This document shows, in pieces, positions 59,123 through 64,000 of a stretch of DNA of 64,000 nt. The position numbers were made by a program, and so were the translations under genes. A model generated the notes under the pieces. That model had not been told where the DNA came from. It made no database searches and worked only from the letters and a program-made list of their open reading frames with translations. Numbering within the stretch: position 1 is the stretch's first letter; every line of letters starts with the position of its first letter. The DNA is from Nitrospirota bacterium (GTDB lineage: Bacteria > Nitrospirota > Thermodesulfovibrionia > Thermodesulfovibrionales > JdFR-88), in the NCBI GenBank assembly GCA_021789215.1, contig JAJYJS010000004.1:62001-126000 (forward strand), given 5' to 3'.

Positions 59123-59226
59123 GGGGGCAACCCCCTCCTCTCAAAAACACAGGGTTTTCCGTGGGTATTTCCGGGTTATTTCCGTGGGTTTTCCGGCCAT
59201 TTTCAGAAGGCAAGGGGGTTGCCCCC
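59123..59226. repeat. Inverted repeat flanking iteron-like repeats
   Basis: GGGGGCAACCCCC (59123-59135) and GGGGGTTGCCCCC (59214-59226) are exact reverse complements about 80 bp apart, enclosing the direct repeats listed next. Region 59081-59374 has no gene. It also holds two copies of TGAAAATGTGAGAATT/TGAAATTGTGAGATT near 59285 and 59321. Confidence 0.7.
59155..59196. repeat. Short tandem TTTCCGTGGGT/TTTCCGGG repeats (iteron-like)
   Basis: Four units in tandem with a spacing of 11-13 nt: TTTTCCGTGGGTA, TTTCCGGGTTA, TTTCCGTGGGTT, TTTCCGG. Helical phasing suggests binding of a protein on one DNA face, as in plasmid or ICE origins or integrase arm sites. Confidence 0.6.
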
Positions 59227-59374
59227 CCTGCTATTTATATATGGAGGGTTTGAAAGAGACCAATAACGAACGTTTGTTCTTTTTTGAAAATGTGAGAATT
59301 GATAACCTTGTTATTTTTTTGAAATTGTGAGATTCCGGGCAACCATTTGCCGGTGAATGAAAGGAGAACAAAAA

Positions 59375-59884
59375 ATGCTAGAAGAAATTGCCTGGCACTA
59401 CGGCATGACGGAGGCCTCCTTGAGGTTTCTAATCAGGCACGGGATCATCCAGGAAGATTTGACCGAAAGGAATCTGGATTTTCTTTCGGATTTGGGCCAG
59501 ATATGGCAGGACCTGGACTGGCTGAAGATAAGCCTCCGGAGGCGGATCAAGTCAAAGGCGCTAAGGGAAAAATTTATCCGAGAACTGGACCTGACCAAGC
59601 CCGAGCGGTACGTCCTGAACCGTTACCTGAACGCCAAGGGGCGGCTTTCGATTGGGACGGTAGCCGCAGAGCTTTCAATGAATTACGGCATGCCTGAAGG
59701 TATAGCCAAGGGAGTAGTCAGGAAAATGCGGGGGCAGGTCTATATGACAAGGTATAGGCAAAAGCCGGGCAAGAACGGGCAGAGAAGGCCTCGGGCTGAA
59801 AACCGGGCGGCCGCCCGGCAGGGTGGCCGCAGCTCATTCGACGAACAGACCGCGACCAGAAACATTTTTGGTCTTCAGCCATGA
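59375..59884 (+). CDS. Unknown protein of the tRNA-Arg element
   Basis: I do not recognise this 169-aa protein. It starts MLEEIAWHYGMTEASLRFLIRHGIIQEDLTERNLDFL, which looks like a helix-turn-helix, and a second HTH-like stretch reads RLSIGTVAAELSMNYGMPEGIAKGVVRKMRGQV. The C-terminus is basic and Gly/Arg-rich (NGQRRPRAENRAAARQGGRSS) and probably disordered. The ATG at 59375 is used because GGAG lies 8 nt upstream. Its place by the integrase and repeats suggests a DNA-binding control or maintenance protein, which is inference. Confidence 0.65.
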   Translation: MLEEIAWHYGMTEASLRFLIRHGIIQEDLTERNLDFLSDLGQIWQDLDWLKISLRRRIKSKALREKFIRELDLTKPERYVLNRYLNAKGRLSIGTVAAELSMNYGMPEGIAKGVVRKMRGQVYMTRYRQKPGKNGQRRPRAENRAAARQGGRSSFDEQTATRNIFGLQP

Positions 59885-59983
59885 AGGGCTTGATAATGCC
59901 GTTAATGCCGTGCGGTCGTGATCGAAAGCTCTGCTGATGGTATAATTTGAAGGTATTTTAAGATTCGGCATAGGAGAGAATAT

Positions 59984-60189
59984 ATGGCGAAAGAATTTAC
60001 CGTAATCATCGAGCAGGATGAAGAAGGCTACTACGTTTCGGAAGTGCCGGAGCTGCCCGGATGCCACACCCAGGCTAAATCCCTCGATAAACTCATGGAG
60101 AGGACCAGGGAGGCCATTCAACTCTGCCTTGAGGTTGCAGGGAAAGGCCGTCCTTCAACTCACCTTGTAGGCGTACAGAAAATCGCCAT

Positions 60190-60193
<4 letters not shown>
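59984..60193 (+). CDS. HicB-family antitoxin
   Basis: A 69-aa partial-RNase-H-fold antitoxin: FTVIIEQDEEGYYVSEVPELPGCHTQAKSLDKLMERTREAIQLCLE is the HicB core. It is short and lacks the C-terminal HTH or ribbon-helix-helix DNA-binding part of longer HicBs. A TATAAT lies at 59941 and AGGAGAG upstream of the ATG. It overlaps hicA by the ATGA junction, in the hicB-hicA order. Confidence 0.88.
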
Positions 60194-63025
<2,832 letters not shown>

Positions 63026-63208
63026 TGTACAGCTATAACTTCTTGAAAAAAAAGACAGAAAATTAAGACGATCCGCGAAGGCGGTTTTTGCTTCCCGCGA
63101 ATCTTTCGTTGTCAAAGAGCTTAAAAACCTAAGTACGTGTTTTTCAATAAATTTCCGTCTGCTGCGAACCTTCAGGCAAAATCATGTGCGCTGCAGGTTC
63201 GCACCGGC
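63026..63208 (-). promoter_or_regulatory. CRISPR leader
   Basis: AT-rich region between the newest repeat and cas2. It includes an inverted repeat GCGAACCT (63164-63171) and AGGTTCGC (63195-63202) near the cas2 end. Leader, promoter of the array and Cas1-Cas2 integration site are expected here by position. Confidence 0.7.
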
Positions 63209-63499
63209 CTAAATAAGCAATGGTCCTTCCTGGTCCAAAGGCTCTTTAGCGCCAACGTGCTCTACCCGGTTTTTCCAGTTGGCGCCTAAATAATAAAATC
63301 TCAGACTGTCTTTTTTGGGGTCTATTTCCTTAATCAACCGGTTTTTCAGCACGGTCCACTGTGCCGGGTCCACAATACATTCAAACACGGAATACTGAAC
63401 CCTCTGGCCGTAATCCTGGCAGGCCCTGGCCACCCGGCGCAGGCGGCGCTGGCCCTTCCCCTCGTCTTCGGCAACATCATAGCTTACAAGCACAAACAT
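63209..63499 (-). CDS. cas2: CRISPR-associated protein Cas2
   Basis: A 96-aa I-C type Cas2 that with Cas1 inserts new spacers. MFVLVSYDVAEDEGKGQRRLRRVARACQDYGQRVQYSVFEC is diagnostic, including the YDV Asp and RVQYSVFE strand. It lies 9 nt downstream of cas1 and is the last cas gene before the array leader, the usual I-C order. Confidence 0.95.
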   Translation of the reverse strand: MFVLVSYDVAEDEGKGQRRLRRVARACQDYGQRVQYSVFECIVDPAQWTVLKNRLIKEIDPKKDSLRFYYLGANWKNRVEHVGAKEPLDQEGPLLI

Positions 63500-63508
63500 G
63501 TTTTATCC

Positions 63509-64000
63509 TCATCTCCAGATAAAAGGCGGATAACCATCAAGGTCTCCACGCAGATACCGGGCCATCAACATGGCTTGTATATGAGGCAACAGGCCAATCG
63601 TGACCTTCTCATTGGTAAACGGGTGCAATATCTCTTCCTGCTTGCGTTTCTGATAAGCGATGAGGACAGCCTTTCTAGTATCGCCATCCATCCATACGGC
63701 CCCGGACTCTTTCTTCTGGAAACATTTGTCCTGCACCTGGCAAAGATTTATCAAAGAGAGAGTCAGCCGGTCGGCTAAAAACGGACGGAATTCCTCCATC
63801 ATGTCAAGTGCCAGGCCATATCGCCCCGGACGGTCCCTGTGCAGAAAGCCAACGGCTGGGTCCAGCCCTACCGTTTCCAGGGCGGACCGGACATCGTGCA
63901 TCAAAATGGTGTAAAGAAACGAAAGAAGGCAGTTTACATTATCCAGAGGGGGTCTGCGGTTGCGCTCACAGAAAACAAAATCGTCTTTCTGCGCTGTGAT
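63509..64000 (-). CDS. cas1: CRISPR-associated endonuclease Cas1, C-terminal part (cut by window edge)
   Basis: The last 164 residues of Cas1, the spacer integrase. Reading to the edge gives [73 protein letters not shown], which contains the metal-binding Glu/His/Asp region (VGFLHRD and LDMMEEFRP). The N-terminal part, and the I-C genes cas3, cas5, cas8c, cas7 and cas4 expected upstream, lie beyond the window. Confidence 0.95.
   Translation of the reverse strand: MTAQKDDFVFCERNRRPPLDNVNCLLSFLYTILMHDVRSALETVGLDPAVGFLHRDRPGRYGLALDMMEEFRPFLADRLTLSLINLCQVQDKCFQKKESGAVWMDGDTRKAVLIAYQKRKQEEILHPFTNEKVTIGLLPHIQAMLMARYLRGDLDGYPPFIWR

Overview
The window comes from a Gram-negative anaerobic or microaerophilic bacterium. 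It carries lipoproteins with lipoboxes, an LPS heptose kinase (HldE domain I), two multiheme c-type cytochromes, a cytochrome bd oxidase, and a selenocysteine formate dehydrogenase next to formate-tetrahydrofolate ligase. A pterin-binding methyltransferase fits a Wood-Ljungdahl methyl branch. AGG and ATA codons are common. The mix suggests Nitrospirota (Thermodesulfovibrio-like) or a deltaproteobacterial-type lineage; this is inference and not firm. No rRNA operon and no insertion sequence were seen.

Layout. 1-4.1 kb: rtcB (partial) and archease; a fluoride (crcB-type) riboswitch with terminator ahead of a uspA gene; a cobalamin-type radical SAM protein; ssrA (tmRNA) abutting smpB. 4.1-12.3 kb, minus strand: fibronectin-type lipoprotein, argH, pmbA, queD, hpt, a small membrane protein, a Crp/Fnr regulator, a lipoprotein and an HD-GYP sensor. 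12.4-26.2 kb: AddB/AddA-like recombination nuclease-helicase, peptide ABC permeases, pyrE, hldE1, a PP-loop thiolase-like protein, a phosphodiesterase, cydAB, and GYD and TusA proteins. 26.2-31.6 kb: a large multiheme cytochrome diverging from an SBBP beta-propeller protein with an odd membrane segment inside its last domain.

31.6-33.7 kb is a 2 kb island inside tRNA-Leu(UAA). A 41-nt copy of the tRNA 5' half sits at the left end and the complete tRNA at the right. Between them lie a HigB/HigA-type module with a palindromic operator over a consensus promoter, a Phd/PIN module, and a broken XRE gene. No integrase is present.

33.8-57.5 kb is mainly housekeeping: amino-acid ABC transporter, an unlisted 52-aa lipoprotein, ogt, a SurA-like lipoprotein, a SufR-like regulator, a pterin methyltransferase, two-subunit class I fumarase, an NDUFA9-like protein, a second usp, an 11-heme cytochrome, hemL, nfu, fhs, the NuoE/NuoF/FdhA (Sec) formate dehydrogenase, a cysteine desulfurase, an M16 peptidase, pnp and rpsO.

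57.7 kb to the end is accessory. A tyrosine integrase ends inside tRNA-Arg(ACG) and carries a cysteine-rich insertion. It is followed by a 38-aa ORF, a repeat-rich intergenic region, an unknown ORF, hicB with a frameshifted hicA, and a type I-C CRISPR array of 39 identical full repeats. The array is transcribed on the minus strand from a leader beside cas2 and cas1 (partial). The CRISPR locus may be cargo of the tRNA-Arg element, but the far attachment site is not in the window.
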